From CAVDHB01 sp963608705 (lineage in GTDB: Bacteria > Bacteroidota > Bacteroidia > Bacteroidales > Bacteroidaceae), in assembly GCA_963608705.1 (NCBI GenBank), contig CAVDHB010000031.1, positions 1-26,110 of the forward strand: a DNA stretch of 26,110 nt, in the 5' to 3' direction. The first letter of the stretch is position 1. Each line of letters opens with the position of its first letter. The notes below the pieces were generated by a model. The model saw only the letters and a list, made by a program, of their open reading frames with translations, had not been told where the DNA came from and searched no databases. Made by a program: the position numbers and the translations under genes. Positions 8,224 through 18,500 of the stretch are shown piece after piece.

Positions 8224-8817
8224 TTATACATAGCCGTTCATGGCGGCATACAACGCAAGATTGGCGGTTCCTTTCAGTTCCAGCTTGGCAAGGATGTGCT
8301 TGTGATGGGTCAACACCGTATTGTAGCAAATGCCTAATTTCTCCGCCACCTGCTGATTGGTGCAGCCTTTGGCCAAAAGAACCAACACCTCTTTTTCCCT
8401 TGCGCTCAGCACATCCTCTTTACCTTTCTCCACTTTCTCCCAGTACTCATGCGGCATATTCTTTCCCGCATGATGCGCACTGTCTAAAAAGTGCATGAAT
8501 ACATCCAGCATCTGCGACTCCGTAGGCTGCGCACAATCCAAGACCTTGAATACCTTTAACGCAGGAAGCGGGTTTAAATCCACTCCCAACAGGATAGTCT
8601 TTCGTTGCCGTTCAGTGAAAAAAGCAAGATGCTCCTTGACAATCTCCGGATTGACAAAGTAATGGAAATACACATCGGATGTGTCATCCGCAAACCGCAT
8701 GAAATCGGTGAACACCCTCACGGTAGCGTTGGGCATCACCTTCCGCATCACACTCTTCAAGCCGATGCAGGTCATTATATTGCGATCAAGAATCGCTATT
8801 TCGGGAGACTTTATCAC
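8224..8817 (-). CDS. LuxR-family transcriptional regulator with degenerate receiver domain
   Basis: The 197-aa protein has a C-terminal LuxR/FixJ helix-turn-helix at about 136-182 (LSAREKEVLVLLAKG then TNQQVAEKLGICYNTVLTHH). The N-terminal 110 residues have the length and pattern of a response-regulator receiver. The region expected to carry the phospho-accepting aspartate reads VYFHYFVNPE and has none, so phosphorylation control looks lost. The start is a GTG overlapping the MFS stop by 4 bp (GTGA), with AAGG upstream; the first ATG is 14 codons later and would cut the first strand. The overlap implies translational coupling to the MFS gene. It may control the neighbouring receptor and transporter. 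Confidence 0.85.
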   Translation of the reverse strand: MIKSPEIAILDRNIMTCIGLKSVMRKVMPNATVRVFTDFMRFADDTSDVYFHYFVNPEIVKEHLAFFTERQRKTILLGVDLNPLPALKVFKVLDCAQPTESQMLDVFMHFLDSAHHAGKNMPHEYWEKVEKGKEDVLSAREKEVLVLLAKGCTNQQVAEKLGICYNTVLTHHKHILAKLELKGTANLALYAAMNGYV

Positions 8818-10010
8818 CTTACCTTGTTTACTTTAAAATGAGGTGTCACCACCCGGTTGAAATACACCATACTGACTAAACTCAATACAGCGCCAAAGAG
8901 ATACACCGCCGCAAATGAAAGCCATTCCGCAATACATCCACCCGCCACCATACCGATACCAATACCCACATCCCAAGCGGTGAGATAGGTGGAAGTAGCC
9001 GTACCACGCCGGTTGTTCTCCGCCAGATTCACATACAACGTGTTATATGCGGGGAACATCATGCCGAATCCCACTCCCTGCATCAGCGGCACAAGCAGAA
9101 ACGCCACATCCGCCACGGAACGTTGCCAGCCCACTAATTCCCGGCAAAGCCCCAACAGGAAAAAGGCGGCGATGACAAGGTAGAAACCTCTTGCGATAGT
9201 CTCCGTTATCTGTCCTCTGTCCACCCATCGTCCGGCAAACAAACGGGACACGCCCATTCCCACCGCCATCAGTGTGAAAAAGAAGGCGGAAGACACATCC
9301 AGACCGATTTGTTTCACATACATGGCCACGTAGTTAGTCGTGCACCCATACGGAATGGAAAGCAACAGCAAGGAGATGCTGGCCGGAATCCCTTTCACAA
9401 GAATGAACCTGTCCAATGACATGGGCGGTCGCTTCACCGGCTTCTTGTAGGAAGTCTTCACCAAAGAGGCGGCTACCAACCCTGCCAGACAGGACACAAA
9501 AGACGTGAGGAAAATCACATCATACGACACTCCTTGCTCATGCAGGTAAATACCCACCATCGGTCCCACACTCATGGCGATGTTATTCATCAACCCATAA
9601 TACCCCACCGCCTCTCCTCGACGGGAAGAAGGCGTGATGTCAATGACGATGGTATTCCCTCCTACTGTCACCGTGCCGAATGCGAATCCGTGCACCACCC
9701 TGCACAAGATGAACAAGGTCAGCGTACCGGCCAGGTAATACCCTAAGAAAATAGAAGTGAAAACGAAATAGGAGAGCAAATAGAGTGGCTTACGAGAGAA
9801 GCCGTCATAAAGATACCCCGTGAAAGGACGTATGCACAGGCTGGACACGGTATAACAGCACAACGCCGCCCCGATGACAGAGGAAGTGCAGCCGAAAGAG
9901 TCTTTCAGATAAAAGGGCAATACAGGAATAAGCAGCCAAAATCCAAAGAAAAGGAGGAAATTGGCTGCCATTATAAAGCTGTAGCTCGAAGTGACGAGAC
10001 GGTCTTTCAT
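8814..10010 (-). CDS. Major facilitator superfamily transporter
   Basis: The 398-aa inner-membrane protein has about 12 hydrophobic helices in two halves. It starts with FIMAANFLLFFGFWLLIPVLPFYL and carries the MFS motif A variant GYLYDGFSRKPLYLL between helices 2 and 3. Substrate is unknown; drug/metabolite exporters and small siderophore transporters share this architecture. The ATG at 10010 is preferred over an ORF start 19 codons upstream, because the upstream one overlaps pheS and adds a non-hydrophobic stretch unlike family N termini. It begins 31 bp after the pheS stop and overlaps the regulator gene by 4 bp, so the minus-strand genes probably form one operon. Confidence 0.88.
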   Translation of the reverse strand: MKDRLVTSSYSFIMAANFLLFFGFWLLIPVLPFYLKDSFGCTSSVIGAALCCYTVSSLCIRPFTGYLYDGFSRKPLYLLSYFVFTSIFLGYYLAGTLTLFILCRVVHGFAFGTVTVGGNTIVIDITPSSRRGEAVGYYGLMNNIAMSVGPMVGIYLHEQGVSYDVIFLTSFVSCLAGLVAASLVKTSYKKPVKRPPMSLDRFILVKGIPASISLLLLSIPYGCTTNYVAMYVKQIGLDVSSAFFFTLMAVGMGVSRLFAGRWVDRGQITETIARGFYLVIAAFFLLGLCRELVGWQRSVADVAFLLVPLMQGVGFGMMFPAYNTLYVNLAENNRRGTATSTYLTAWDVGIGIGMVAGGCIAEWLSFAAVYLFGAVLSLVSMVYFNRVVTPHFKVNKVR

Positions 10011-10041
10011 TCCTACACAGGATTGATTAAGACAGGACGGT

Positions 10042-11094
10042 TCAATAAGCCGCCGTAAACTCGTCAAGGAAGTTCACATCGTTCTCGGAGAACATACGCA
10101 AGTCTTTCACTTGGTATTTCAAGTTCGTGATACGTTCCACACCCATACCAAAGGCGTAGCCCTTATAAACCTTGCTGTCGATACCGTTCAGTTCCAACAC
10201 ATTCGGGTCTACCATTCCGCAACCGAGAATTTCCACCCAACCGGTATTCTTGCAGAAGGCACATCCCTTGCCGCCACACAAATGGCAGCTGATATCCATC
10301 TCAGCGGAAGGTTCCGTGAAGGGGAAGTAAGACGGACGCAGACGAATCTTCGTGTCCGGTCCGAACATTTCCTGTGCGAACAGCAACAACACCTGTTTCA
10401 AGTCCGTGAAAGAGACATCCTTATCCACATACAGTCCTTCTACCTGATGGAAGAAGCAGTGCGCACGGGCACTGATGGCCTCGTTACGATACACACGCCC
10501 CGGGCAGATGACACGGATAGGCGGCTGGGTGTTCTCCATGATACGGCTCTGCACAGAAGAAGTGTGCGTACGAAGCAACACGTCAGGATGGCAACAGTTG
10601 TGAATCGTAATTTCCGGGTGTTTCTCCACGAAGAACGTATCCTGCATATCCCTTGCCGGATGGTCTTCGGGGAAGTTCATAGCGGAGAACACATGCCAGT
10701 CGTCCTCTATTTCAGGACCGTCCGCCAAAGTGAATCCCAACCGGGAGAATATGTCAATGATTTCGTTCTTCACAATCGTCAACGGATGACGGGAACCCAA
10801 TTTTACAGGACCCGCAGTGCGGGTGAGGTCAATCTCCTCGCTTTGTTCTTCTTTCGTCTCGAACGCCTCACGCAGTGCGTTGATTTTCTCTTCTGCCAGT
10901 TTCTTCAGCTCGTTCAGCTTCATACCTACCTCTCTTTTCTGTTCGGCAGGCACGTTGCGGAAGTCAGCCATCAACGCTGAAACCGCCCCTTTCTTACTCA
11001 GATATTTATTACGAAGTTCCTTCAATTGCTCCATGTTCTCCGCATGGAGAGCCTTTACTTCTTCAGTGTACTGCTGTATCTTTTCTAAAATCAT
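10042..11094 (-). CDS. pheS: Phenylalanyl-tRNA synthetase alpha subunit
   Basis: The 350-aa subunit, together with PheT, charges tRNA-Phe in the cytosol. Residues 1-90 form the N-terminal coiled coil that contacts tRNA. The class II catalytic core follows: RVYRNEAISARAHCFFHQVEGLYVD carries motif 2 and GYAFGMGVERI (about 312-322) is motif 3. Cysteines 270, 273, 278 and 281 (CxxC-x4-CxxC, in the segment before GMVDPNVLE) form a zinc-binding-like loop seen in many bacterial PheS. pheT is not next to it, which is common in Bacteroidota. The -7 promoter motif at 11120-11127 fits a start at 11094. MFS, regulator and receptor genes follow downstream. Confidence 0.97.
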   Translation of the reverse strand: MILEKIQQYTEEVKALHAENMEQLKELRNKYLSKKGAVSALMADFRNVPAEQKREVGMKLNELKKLAEEKINALREAFETKEEQSEEIDLTRTAGPVKLGSRHPLTIVKNEIIDIFSRLGFTLADGPEIEDDWHVFSAMNFPEDHPARDMQDTFFVEKHPEITIHNCCHPDVLLRTHTSSVQSRIMENTQPPIRVICPGRVYRNEAISARAHCFFHQVEGLYVDKDVSFTDLKQVLLLFAQEMFGPDTKIRLRPSYFPFTEPSAEMDISCHLCGGKGCAFCKNTGWVEILGCGMVDPNVLELNGIDSKVYKGYAFGMGVERITNLKYQVKDLRMFSENDVNFLDEFTAAY

Positions 11095-11119
11095 TGTTTG
11101 ATTTCTTTTTAATTCTGTG

Positions 11120-11127
11120 CAAAGGTA
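11120..11127 (-). promoter_or_regulatory. pheS promoter -7 element
   Basis: Read on the minus strand, the sequence is TACCTTTG, a full match to TAnnTTTG, 26 bp before the pheS ATG. The -33 region is only T-rich (no clean TTTG). Confidence 0.6.
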
Positions 11128-11171
11128 CGCAATTATACGAAAAACGTAGCGGCTGATTGAAATAAAATGCG

Positions 11172-11179
11172 TATTTTTG
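11172..11179 (+). promoter_or_regulatory. Candidate -7 element for the DUF4348-murB unit
   Basis: TATTTTTG matches TAnnTTTG and lies 41 bp before the ATG at 11221. It overlaps the longer possible reading frame that begins at 11167, which argues that translation starts at 11221. No clear -33 TTTG is present. Confidence 0.5.
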
Positions 11180-11220
11180 TAGCTGAATTTAGAGCTAAAG
11201 GCATTTTCGGAGATATTGTT

Positions 11221-12054
11221 ATGAAAAAATTAAATTGGAGTATAGGTTTTACCATCTTGCTTGCAGCCTGCAGCGGGAAGAAGACAGACGGAGGGAAAAC
11301 GATGGAAAGTGACTCCGACTCACTAAAAGTGCAACAGGACTCGCTCATCCTCTCCGGAGAGAAAGAATACAAGGCGGAATACACCCATGCGGACAATCTG
11401 TTTGACGATTTCCTCTATGCGTTCTCCACAGACAACAGCTTCCAGCAGAAACGCATCATGTTTCCCCTTACTTACAAGGCGAACAACCAGACCACTCTCT
11501 TGCCCAAAGAACAGTGGAAAGGTGCGAAGATGTTCCCAAAAGCAAATGTCTATATCGTGTTGTATGACCACAGCGGACAAACCGGGCTGGAAAAAGACCA
11601 GTCGCTGACCTCCGCTTCCGTGCAGTGGATTTACCCTGCGAAAAAGACCGTGGAGACGTTCCACTTCCAGAAAAAGAAACAATGCTGGTTGCTGTCAGAA
11701 GTGGACAAACAGCCGTTGGCGCAAGCAGACAAGGGAGGATTCATATCCTTCTACGAGCGGTTTGCCACAGACTCCGTGTTTGCGAGCAGAAGCGTGAAGG
11801 AGCCTTTGACGTTCATCACGAACGAGACTTCTTCCGACACACCTATCGAAGGTGTGTTAGCCATTCCGCAATGGTTCGCTTTCAAGCCACAGCTTCCCTC
11901 GGGACAACTGCTCTGTATAAACTACGGACAGCAAAACCAAGGCTTGACCCAGAAAACGATGGTAATCAAAGGAGTGAGCAGCGGTTTCCGCTACACCCTC
12001 ACTTTCCGAAAGGGAAAGAACAAACGGTGGATGCTGACTCAATATATGAACTAA
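11221..12054 (+). CDS. DUF4348-like lipoprotein
   Basis: The 277-aa protein has a lipoprotein signal (MKKLNWSIGFTILLAAC) with lipobox LLAAC; cysteine 17 would be lipidated. A polar Ser/Asp/Lys linker follows, then a globular domain beginning FDDFLYAFSTDNSFQQKRIMF and including SLTSASVQWIYP and CWLLSEV. This pattern matches DUF4348 as I remember it, a Bacteroidota-restricted family of unknown function. The ATG at 11221 is chosen over 11167 because only the former starts with a proper signal peptide. Its stop lies 5 bp before the murB start, so it is probably co-transcribed with the cell-wall gene. Confidence 0.75.
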   Translation: MKKLNWSIGFTILLAACSGKKTDGGKTMESDSDSLKVQQDSLILSGEKEYKAEYTHADNLFDDFLYAFSTDNSFQQKRIMFPLTYKANNQTTLLPKEQWKGAKMFPKANVYIVLYDHSGQTGLEKDQSLTSASVQWIYPAKKTVETFHFQKKKQCWLLSEVDKQPLAQADKGGFISFYERFATDSVFASRSVKEPLTFITNETSSDTPIEGVLAIPQWFAFKPQLPSGQLLCINYGQQNQGLTQKTMVIKGVSSGFRYTLTFRKGKNKRWMLTQYMN

Positions 12055-12059
12055 AAGCT

Positions 12060-13115
12060 ATGAACGAATACAATGACTACTCCCTTCGGCCGTACAACAC
12101 GTTCGGTTTTGATGTGAAATGCGCCCGTTTTATCGAGCTTAACTCGGTAGACGACGTGCGCCATGCGGTAAATTTGCTGAAAAAGCCAACGTATTGCAAC
12201 CGTCCCTGCTTCGTGATGGGAGGAGGAAGCAACCTTGTCTTCGCCTCCGACTATGGCGGAACGATACTCCACTCGCAAATCAAAGGACACGAGGTGGTGA
12301 AAGAAGAGGATGGACACGTCTTCCTGCGTGTGGGAAGCGGAGAAAACTGGGATGACACAGCCGCCTATTGCACCCAGAATCATTGGTACGGTACAGAGAA
12401 CTTGGCTTTGATTCCTGGAGAAATGGGAGCAGCCTCCATCCAAAACATCGGTGCATACGGCGCAGAGATAAAAGACCTCATCGAGAAAGTCGAGGCGGTG
12501 GACTTGGAGTCTGGCGAAACCAAGACTTTCACACAAGAAGAGTGCCACTACGCCTACCGCAAAAGCATTTTCAAGAAAGAATGGAAAGGCCGGTTTCTCA
12601 TCACGTATGTGACGCTGAAGCTTTCCACCCGCTTCCAGCCTGATTTGGACTACGGAAACATCAAGGCTGAATTAGTCAAAGAAGGACTGCTCGCCTCCAT
12701 CGAAGACAAAGATTATTCCAAAGTCACCGCCCTCCATCTGAGAGAAGCCGTCATCCGCATACGGAAAGCCAAACTGCCAGACCCGAAAGAGATAGGCAGT
12801 GCGGGAAGTTTCTTCATGAATCCCATTATCCCGACTATCCTGTACGACCGTCTCATCAAACGTTTTCCCACAATGCCTCACTATGCCCTGCCCGACGGAA
12901 AGATGAAAATACCCGCCGGATGGCTCATTGAACAGTGCGGATGGAAAGGAAAAAGAGTCGGAAACGTGGGAGTCTACCCCAAACAGGCGTTAGTGTTAGT
13001 GAACTGGGGCGGAGGCACAGGTATAGACATTGTGGCTCTCTCCAACACTATCAGAAAAGAAGTACGCCGTAAATTCAATATCGAAATCATTCCCGAAGCA
13101 AACATCATCCTATGA
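12060..13115 (+). CDS. murB: UDP-N-acetylenolpyruvoylglucosamine reductase
   Basis: The 351-aa cytosolic flavoenzyme reduces UDP-GlcNAc-enolpyruvate to UDP-MurNAc with NADPH in peptidoglycan synthesis. FAD-binding motifs: GGGSNLVFASDYGG and NIGAYGAEIKDLI. Catalytic residues: Ser250 in GSAGSFFMNP and Glu346 in IPEANI. The insert with SIFKKEWKGRFLIT and the length indicate the E. coli-like type I enzyme. The ATG at 12060 gives the family N terminus (YNDYSLRPYNTFGFDV); the longer open frame upstream overlaps the lipoprotein gene in another frame and is spurious. The stop overlaps the next start by 4 bp (ATGA), so the two are translationally coupled. Confidence 0.96.
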   Translation: MNEYNDYSLRPYNTFGFDVKCARFIELNSVDDVRHAVNLLKKPTYCNRPCFVMGGGSNLVFASDYGGTILHSQIKGHEVVKEEDGHVFLRVGSGENWDDTAAYCTQNHWYGTENLALIPGEMGAASIQNIGAYGAEIKDLIEKVEAVDLESGETKTFTQEECHYAYRKSIFKKEWKGRFLITYVTLKLSTRFQPDLDYGNIKAELVKEGLLASIEDKDYSKVTALHLREAVIRIRKAKLPDPKEIGSAGSFFMNPIIPTILYDRLIKRFPTMPHYALPDGKMKIPAGWLIEQCGWKGKRVGNVGVYPKQALVLVNWGGGTGIDIVALSNTIRKEVRRKFNIEIIPEANIIL

Positions 13116-14122
13116 GAATAAGCGTGCTGGGAAGTGGCACAAGCACAGGCATACCCTACATCGGATGTGCCTGTGATGTCTGCACCTCTCCCGACCCGAA
13201 AGACCGACGACAGAGATGCTGCTCCTTGGTGGAGACAGACGACGGAAAACGGATTCTGCTGGACTGCGGCCCGGACTTCAGGGAGCAGATGCTCCGGCTG
13301 TACCATACACCCGGCAGCGGATTCGAGCCTCATCTCTACACCCGCAGCTTCTACGAGAATCCGGACAAACGCCTCATCGACGCAGTGTTTCTGACACATA
13401 ACCATTACGACCATATCGGCGGATTGGACGATATGCGGCCTGGAATCTTCGGCAACGTGGAAATCTATGCGGAGGAAGAGGTCATCCAGTCGCTCCACCA
13501 CCGTCTTCCCTATTGCTTTCCCGACAAACACAAATATCCCGGCACACCGGATTTCCACGTACACACAATCAATATGCAGCAAATAGACAGCACGGAGGAC
13601 ATCTTGGGAAAGATTGCGGAACGAAGCGAGGAAAACGCTTTGGACTATTTATATAAGGAGTTGACACCGCTCACGGCAGAAGAGACACGGCTGATGGAAA
13701 GCCAGGCGGTACAAATCGGGAGGAACAAAGTAGTCCCGCTGCGAGTGTACCATGGCAAGGAGAATTTCCGCCGGAAACGCATCTTGGGCTACCGCATCGG
13801 CGGTTTGGCTTATATCACGGATATGCGTTCCTACCCGCTTGCCACGCTACGATATTTATGCCACGCACACATAGACACTCTGTTTGTCAATCTGCTGCGC
13901 TACCGTGAACACCCCACCCACCAGAACTTCGAGCAAGCAGTCCGCTTCGCCCGTAGCGTGGGAGCCAGACAAACGTTCTTCATCCACATGTGCCACGAAA
14001 TCGGCCTGCACGAGAAAGCTGAGCAAAGACTGCAAGACTATCTCCGGGACACCCAGTGTCCCCCACAGCTTTCCATGCACTATGCCTACGATGGAGAAGT
14101 AATCGACATACGAACTCATTAA
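13112..14122 (+). CDS. MBL-fold metallo-hydrolase, PhnP-like
   Basis: The 336-aa protein begins MRISVLGSGTSTGIP, the typical first strand of the family. GCACDVC (Cys19, 21, 24) matches the extra zinc site of PhnP. THNHYDHIGG (His96, His98, Asp100, His101) is the metal-binding HxHxDH motif. Later histidines (HMCHEIGLH) can complete the site. PhnP-like enzymes hydrolyse cyclic phosphodiesters; here no phn genes are nearby, so the natural substrate is unknown. A region rich in Lys/Glu around residues 150-200 is an insert relative to the compact PhnP. The start overlaps the murB stop; ldhA follows after 22 bp. Confidence 0.88.
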   Translation: MRISVLGSGTSTGIPYIGCACDVCTSPDPKDRRQRCCSLVETDDGKRILLDCGPDFREQMLRLYHTPGSGFEPHLYTRSFYENPDKRLIDAVFLTHNHYDHIGGLDDMRPGIFGNVEIYAEEEVIQSLHHRLPYCFPDKHKYPGTPDFHVHTINMQQIDSTEDILGKIAERSEENALDYLYKELTPLTAEETRLMESQAVQIGRNKVVPLRVYHGKENFRRKRILGYRIGGLAYITDMRSYPLATLRYLCHAHIDTLFVNLLRYREHPTHQNFEQAVRFARSVGARQTFFIHMCHEIGLHEKAEQRLQDYLRDTQCPPQLSMHYAYDGEVIDIRTH

Positions 14123-14144
14123 CTAACTTAATATAATAATCATT

Positions 14145-15143
14145 ATGGCTATAAAAATCGCTTTTTTTGACACTAAGCCGTATGACGAGAAATCGTTCAA
14201 CGCAGTCAACAAGGATTTTAATTTTAACATTGAATACTACTCGGAACGTCTCTCCATCAAGAACGTACCCTTGGCCAAGGGAGCGGATGCGGTATGTATC
14301 TTCGTCAATGCGGAGTGTGACGCAAAAGTGGTGGAAGAACTCCACAAACAAGGAGTGAAACTCATCGCTCTGCGCTGTGCGGGCTTCAACAACGTAGACT
14401 TGAACAAGGCGAAAGAATTGGGTATAAAAGTAGTACGCGTACCTGCCTACTCTCCACACGGAGTGGCGGAATATGCCGTGAACCTCATGCTCTGCCTAAA
14501 TAGAAAGACCTACCGTGCCGTGAACCGCACACGGGAGGGAAACTTCTCCCTGAACGGGCTTTTGGGCTTTGATATGTACCAGAAGACCGCCGGCATCATC
14601 GGCACAGGAAAAATTGCCAAAGAACTTATCAAAATCCTACGAGGCTTCGGCATGAATATCCTTGCCTACGATGTCTATCCCGACCATAAGTTTGCCGAGG
14701 AACACCAGGTAAAATACGTGACCTTGGACGAGCTGTACGCCCAGAGCGACATCATCTCCCTCCATTGTCCGTTGCTGGACTCCACTAAGTTCCTCATCAA
14801 TCACGACAGCATCGCCAAGATGAAGAAGGGCGTGATGATTATCAACACGGGACGTGGAAAGCTCATCCACACCAACGACCTCATCGAAGGGCTGAAAGAG
14901 AAGAAAGTGGGCAGTGCCGGACTGGATGTGTACGAGGAAGAGGGCGACTACTTCTACGAAGACCGCTCAGACAAAATGATCAACGATGACATTTTAGCTC
15001 GCCTGCTCGTCATGCCGAACGTGATAGTCACCTCCCACCAGGCGTTCTTCACCAAGGAAGCACTCCATAACATCGCAGAAACCACCCTCGGCAATATCAA
15101 AGAATACGCAGAAGGAAAAGAACTCACGAACGAAGTGAAATAA
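14145..15143 (+). CDS. ldhA: D-lactate dehydrogenase (2-hydroxyacid dehydrogenase family)
   Basis: The 332-aa cytosolic enzyme interconverts pyruvate and D-lactate with NADH, a fermentative route. RCAGFNNVD (from residue 77) is the substrate-binding loop. GIIGTGKIA (150-158) is the dinucleotide-binding loop. The catalytic triad is visible as Arg237 (NTGRG), Glu264 (VYEEE) and His298 (TSHQAFFT). Length and the motifs SLHCPL and YFYEDRSD are typical of D-LDH and not of phosphoglycerate or formate dehydrogenases. It is the last gene of the plus-strand unit and is followed by a strong terminator. Confidence 0.93.
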   Translation: MAIKIAFFDTKPYDEKSFNAVNKDFNFNIEYYSERLSIKNVPLAKGADAVCIFVNAECDAKVVEELHKQGVKLIALRCAGFNNVDLNKAKELGIKVVRVPAYSPHGVAEYAVNLMLCLNRKTYRAVNRTREGNFSLNGLLGFDMYQKTAGIIGTGKIAKELIKILRGFGMNILAYDVYPDHKFAEEHQVKYVTLDELYAQSDIISLHCPLLDSTKFLINHDSIAKMKKGVMIINTGRGKLIHTNDLIEGLKEKKVGSAGLDVYEEEGDYFYEDRSDKMINDDILARLLVMPNVIVTSHQAFFTKEALHNIAETTLGNIKEYAEGKELTNEVK

Positions 15144-15151
15144 AACCATCG

Positions 15152-15203
15152 CCCTGCAAGGATTAAAGAATCACAGAAAACTTCATCCTTGCAGGGTGTT
15201 TTT
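15152..15203 (+). terminator. Intrinsic terminator after ldhA
   Basis: CCCTGCAAGGAT (15152-15163) and ATCCTTGCAGGG (15185-15196) form a perfect 12-bp stem with a 21-nt loop, followed by TGTTTTTT. It begins 8 bp after the ldhA stop. Confidence 0.9.
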
Positions 15204-15324
15204 TACAGCACGCCTTGGGCGAAAGGCTACGGAAAGTGCGTGAAAACAGTCATAAATCTTATCTGAATGTTTTATATTAACTTTTTTTACATACGCATTC
15301 AGACCACCCAATACATATATTGCA

Positions 15325-15515
15325 TACATTTGCACACAAATAGTTCAGAAAAGAAGAAATGTGCTTAGAGAGAATTGTGAGAGAATAACCCTATTTTCAA
15401 CAAGCATACTACACAGATGACATCTTTGACGCCATGATTTATTCATGGCGACAGACTTGGTAATTGCGAGAAGATAAGAAGATAACTTAAATAATTCATT
15501 TAAAAAGGTGAGATT
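15325..15515 (+). promoter_or_regulatory. susC promoter -7 element and long leader
   Basis: TACATTTG (15325-15332) is a full TAnnTTTG match and puts transcription start near 15340, giving a leader of about 175 nt. A 7-bp hairpin CGCCATG/CATGGCG (15430-15436, 15444-15450) lies in the leader. No T-run follows it, so it is not a terminator. No -33 TTTG is seen at the right spacing, which would fit an activator or alternative sigma factor. The rest of 15204-15324 shows nothing I can name. Confidence 0.5.
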
Positions 15516-18500
15516 ATGAACAAAAGAAGAATGCTGTTAGCAGCTTGCCTTGTGGCGGCCTCCAGTTGGGCTTCCGCACAAGTGCGAGTAACAGGTACTG
15601 TGGTCAGCGCAGAAGACGGACAACCCGTGGTGGGTGCTTCCGTAATCGTTCCCGGAACGAAAGTGGGCGTGGTCACTGACCTCAACGGTCATTTCATTTT
15701 GACCGTACCCAAAGGACACTCCAAGGTAAGAGTTTCCTCTATCGGAATGACACCGTTGGAAGTTGCCGCACAAGAGAACCTGCATGTGGCATTGCAGGGC
15801 AACGCAAGCGCCTTGAATGAAGTCGTGGTAACGGCTTATGGAACCACCACCAAAGCGGCCTTTACGGGTTCCGCCGGTATTATGGACGCACAGCAAATCG
15901 AGCAACGCCAAGTATCTAATGTGACCAATGCCTTGGCAGGTGCCGTGGCAGGTGTGCAGATTCAGAACGACAACGGACAGCCGGGCGTGGGTGCCAAGGT
16001 GAAAATCCGTGGTATCGGATCTATCAATGCCAGCACATCCCCCTTGTATGTAGTAGACGGTGTACCCTTTGACGGGGATATTTCCTCTATTAACACCGAC
16101 GATATCGAGTCACTTACCGTCTTGAAGGATGCCTCCTCCATGGCCATGTACGGTGCCCGTGGTGCCAATGGTATCATCATGATTACTACCAAGAAAGGTA
16201 AATCTGGCAAGGCTACCGTTAATTTCACCGCTAAATGGGGTAGTAACAGCCGTGCTATTAAGAACTATGACGTGCTGACTTCTCCGGCTGAATATGTGGA
16301 GAGAGTGTACCAAAGCTTGTATAACTACGCCTCACTGACAGGTGGATTCGATGCCACCAAAGCCAACCAATGGGCAAATAAAAATCTCGACCCTTGGCAA
16401 CCAGACGCTAATGGGAATCTCGGTGGTGTCTTAGGTTATCCTGTCTTCACCCTTCCCGAAGGTGAAAGCCTTATCGGAGCAGACGGAAAGTTGAATCCGA
16501 AAGCTACCTTGGGTGCTAAATATGGCGACTATTATTACACGCCAGACGACTGGTCGAAAGAGACCTTCCACAACAAACTTCGTCAGGAATACAACGCCAA
16601 CATCAGCGGAAGCACAGAGCGCATGAACTACTATGCCTCTTTCGGCTATTTGGATGACCAGGGCGTGATTGACAACTCAGGATTCAAGCGTTACACAGGA
16701 CGTTTGAAAGCGGATTACCAAGCCACCGACTGGTTGAAGATTGGAGCCAACATGGCTTATACCAACTCTAACAGCACCTATCCACGTGACCAGGACTCAG
16801 AAAATACAACCTCCAGTGGAAACGCTTTCTACTTGGCCAACAACATCGCATCAATTTACCCGATGTATGTGCGTGGTGCCAACGGCAACATTCTGTACAA
16901 CAAGGCATACAACAAACCTATCTACGATTACGGAGACGGTAATCCTGCCATTTTCAACCGTCCGTTCATGGGACAGGCCAACCCTGCAGGACAGTTCCAG
17001 TACGACACGCGCGAGTATCTGATGGACATCCTCAGCTTGAACTGGTTTGCGGAACTCACCCCTGTAAAGGGACTGACACTTACCGCCCGTTGGGGACTCA
17101 ACGTGGACAACACTCGTCTCAACACAGTGCTGAATCCCTTGTACGGCCAGTTCGCCTCTATGGGAGGACAAGCCACACAGTATGCACTGCGCAACAGTGG
17201 TTTCGACCAGCAGTATATCGCCAATTACCAACACTCTTTCAACGGAGAGCATAACATTGATGTGACGGTAGGTTATGATGGTTATTCCTTCGAGGCCACC
17301 AGTGTGTCCGCCTTAGGTTCCTACCTGTACAATCCGAACGATATCTATGTGGACAACACCATCAACCAGAAGAACGGAGGCGGAGACAAGCAAGAGTATG
17401 CCACGGTAGGTTACTTCGGACGTATTAACTACAACTACAAGAACACCTATTTCGCCAGCTTCTCTTACCGCCGTGACGGTTCTTCCCGTTTCACGAAAGA
17501 CAACCGTTGGGGTAACTTCTTCTCCGGTTCTGCCGCTTGGGTGATTTCCAACGAAAGCTTCATGAAAGACCTTACGTGGGTGAACCTTTTGAAGCTGAAA
17601 GCCTCTGTGGGACAACAGGGAAACGACGCCTTGCTGTACAGTGACGGTGTGACACAGAACTATTTCCCCGCCTGGGACCAGTACAAAGTGACTGGAGCAA
17701 ACAGTGTGTTCTCTGACGCTACATTGTATTACAAGGGCAACTCGAACCTGACATGGGAGAAATCCACTTCTTACAACGTGGGTATCGACTTCTCCTTGTT
17801 CGACAGTCGTCTGAACGGTTCTATCGAATACTTCGGCCGCCAGTCGAACGACATGTTGTACAACAAACCGACCGCTCCCATCTTGGGTTATTCCTCTATT
17901 CCGATGAACGTTGGTTCCATGCGCAACACAGGTGTGGAAATCGACTTGAACTACGACATCTTCAAAACAAAGGATTTCAGTTGGAATGTGAACCTGAACG
18001 CATCCTTCATCAAGAACAAGATTCTGAAACTGCATCCCGACTTGAACGGAAAGCTGATAAGCGGAACCCGTATCTTGGAAGAAGGCGAGTCCATGTATCG
18101 CTTCTACTTAGTGAAATACGCAGGAGTAGACCCGGAGAACGGTGACGCACTCTATTGGGCAAAGGATGACAAAGGCGAAGAATACAAGACGCATGACTGG
18201 TCTATAGCCAATGAGACAGACCGAGTGGCCACCAAGGATATTCTTCCTACTGTGTACGGAGGTTTCGGTACGACTGTCAACGCATACGGATTCGACTTCT
18301 CCATCCAGTTGTCCTATCAATTAGGTGGTAAAATCTATGATTCAGGTTATCAGGACTTGATGCATGGTGGAGACAGCTCTAACATGGGACGCAACTGGTC
18401 TACAGACATCCGCAAGGCGTGGACACCCGAAAACAAAAACACGGATGTGCCTCGATTGGATTACGGAGACAATAAGACTTATCAAAACATGACATCCGAC

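Noticed and set aside
10011..10067. Longer start for the MFS transporter
   Set aside because: It overlaps the pheS 3' end and adds a non-hydrophobic segment before the first membrane helix.
11167..11220. Longer start for the lipoprotein
   Set aside because: It would cover the -7 promoter element and place residues before an otherwise perfect lipoprotein signal.
11625..12059. N-terminal extension of MurB
   Set aside because: It overlaps the DUF4348-like lipoprotein gene in another frame and adds 145 residues not found in MurB.
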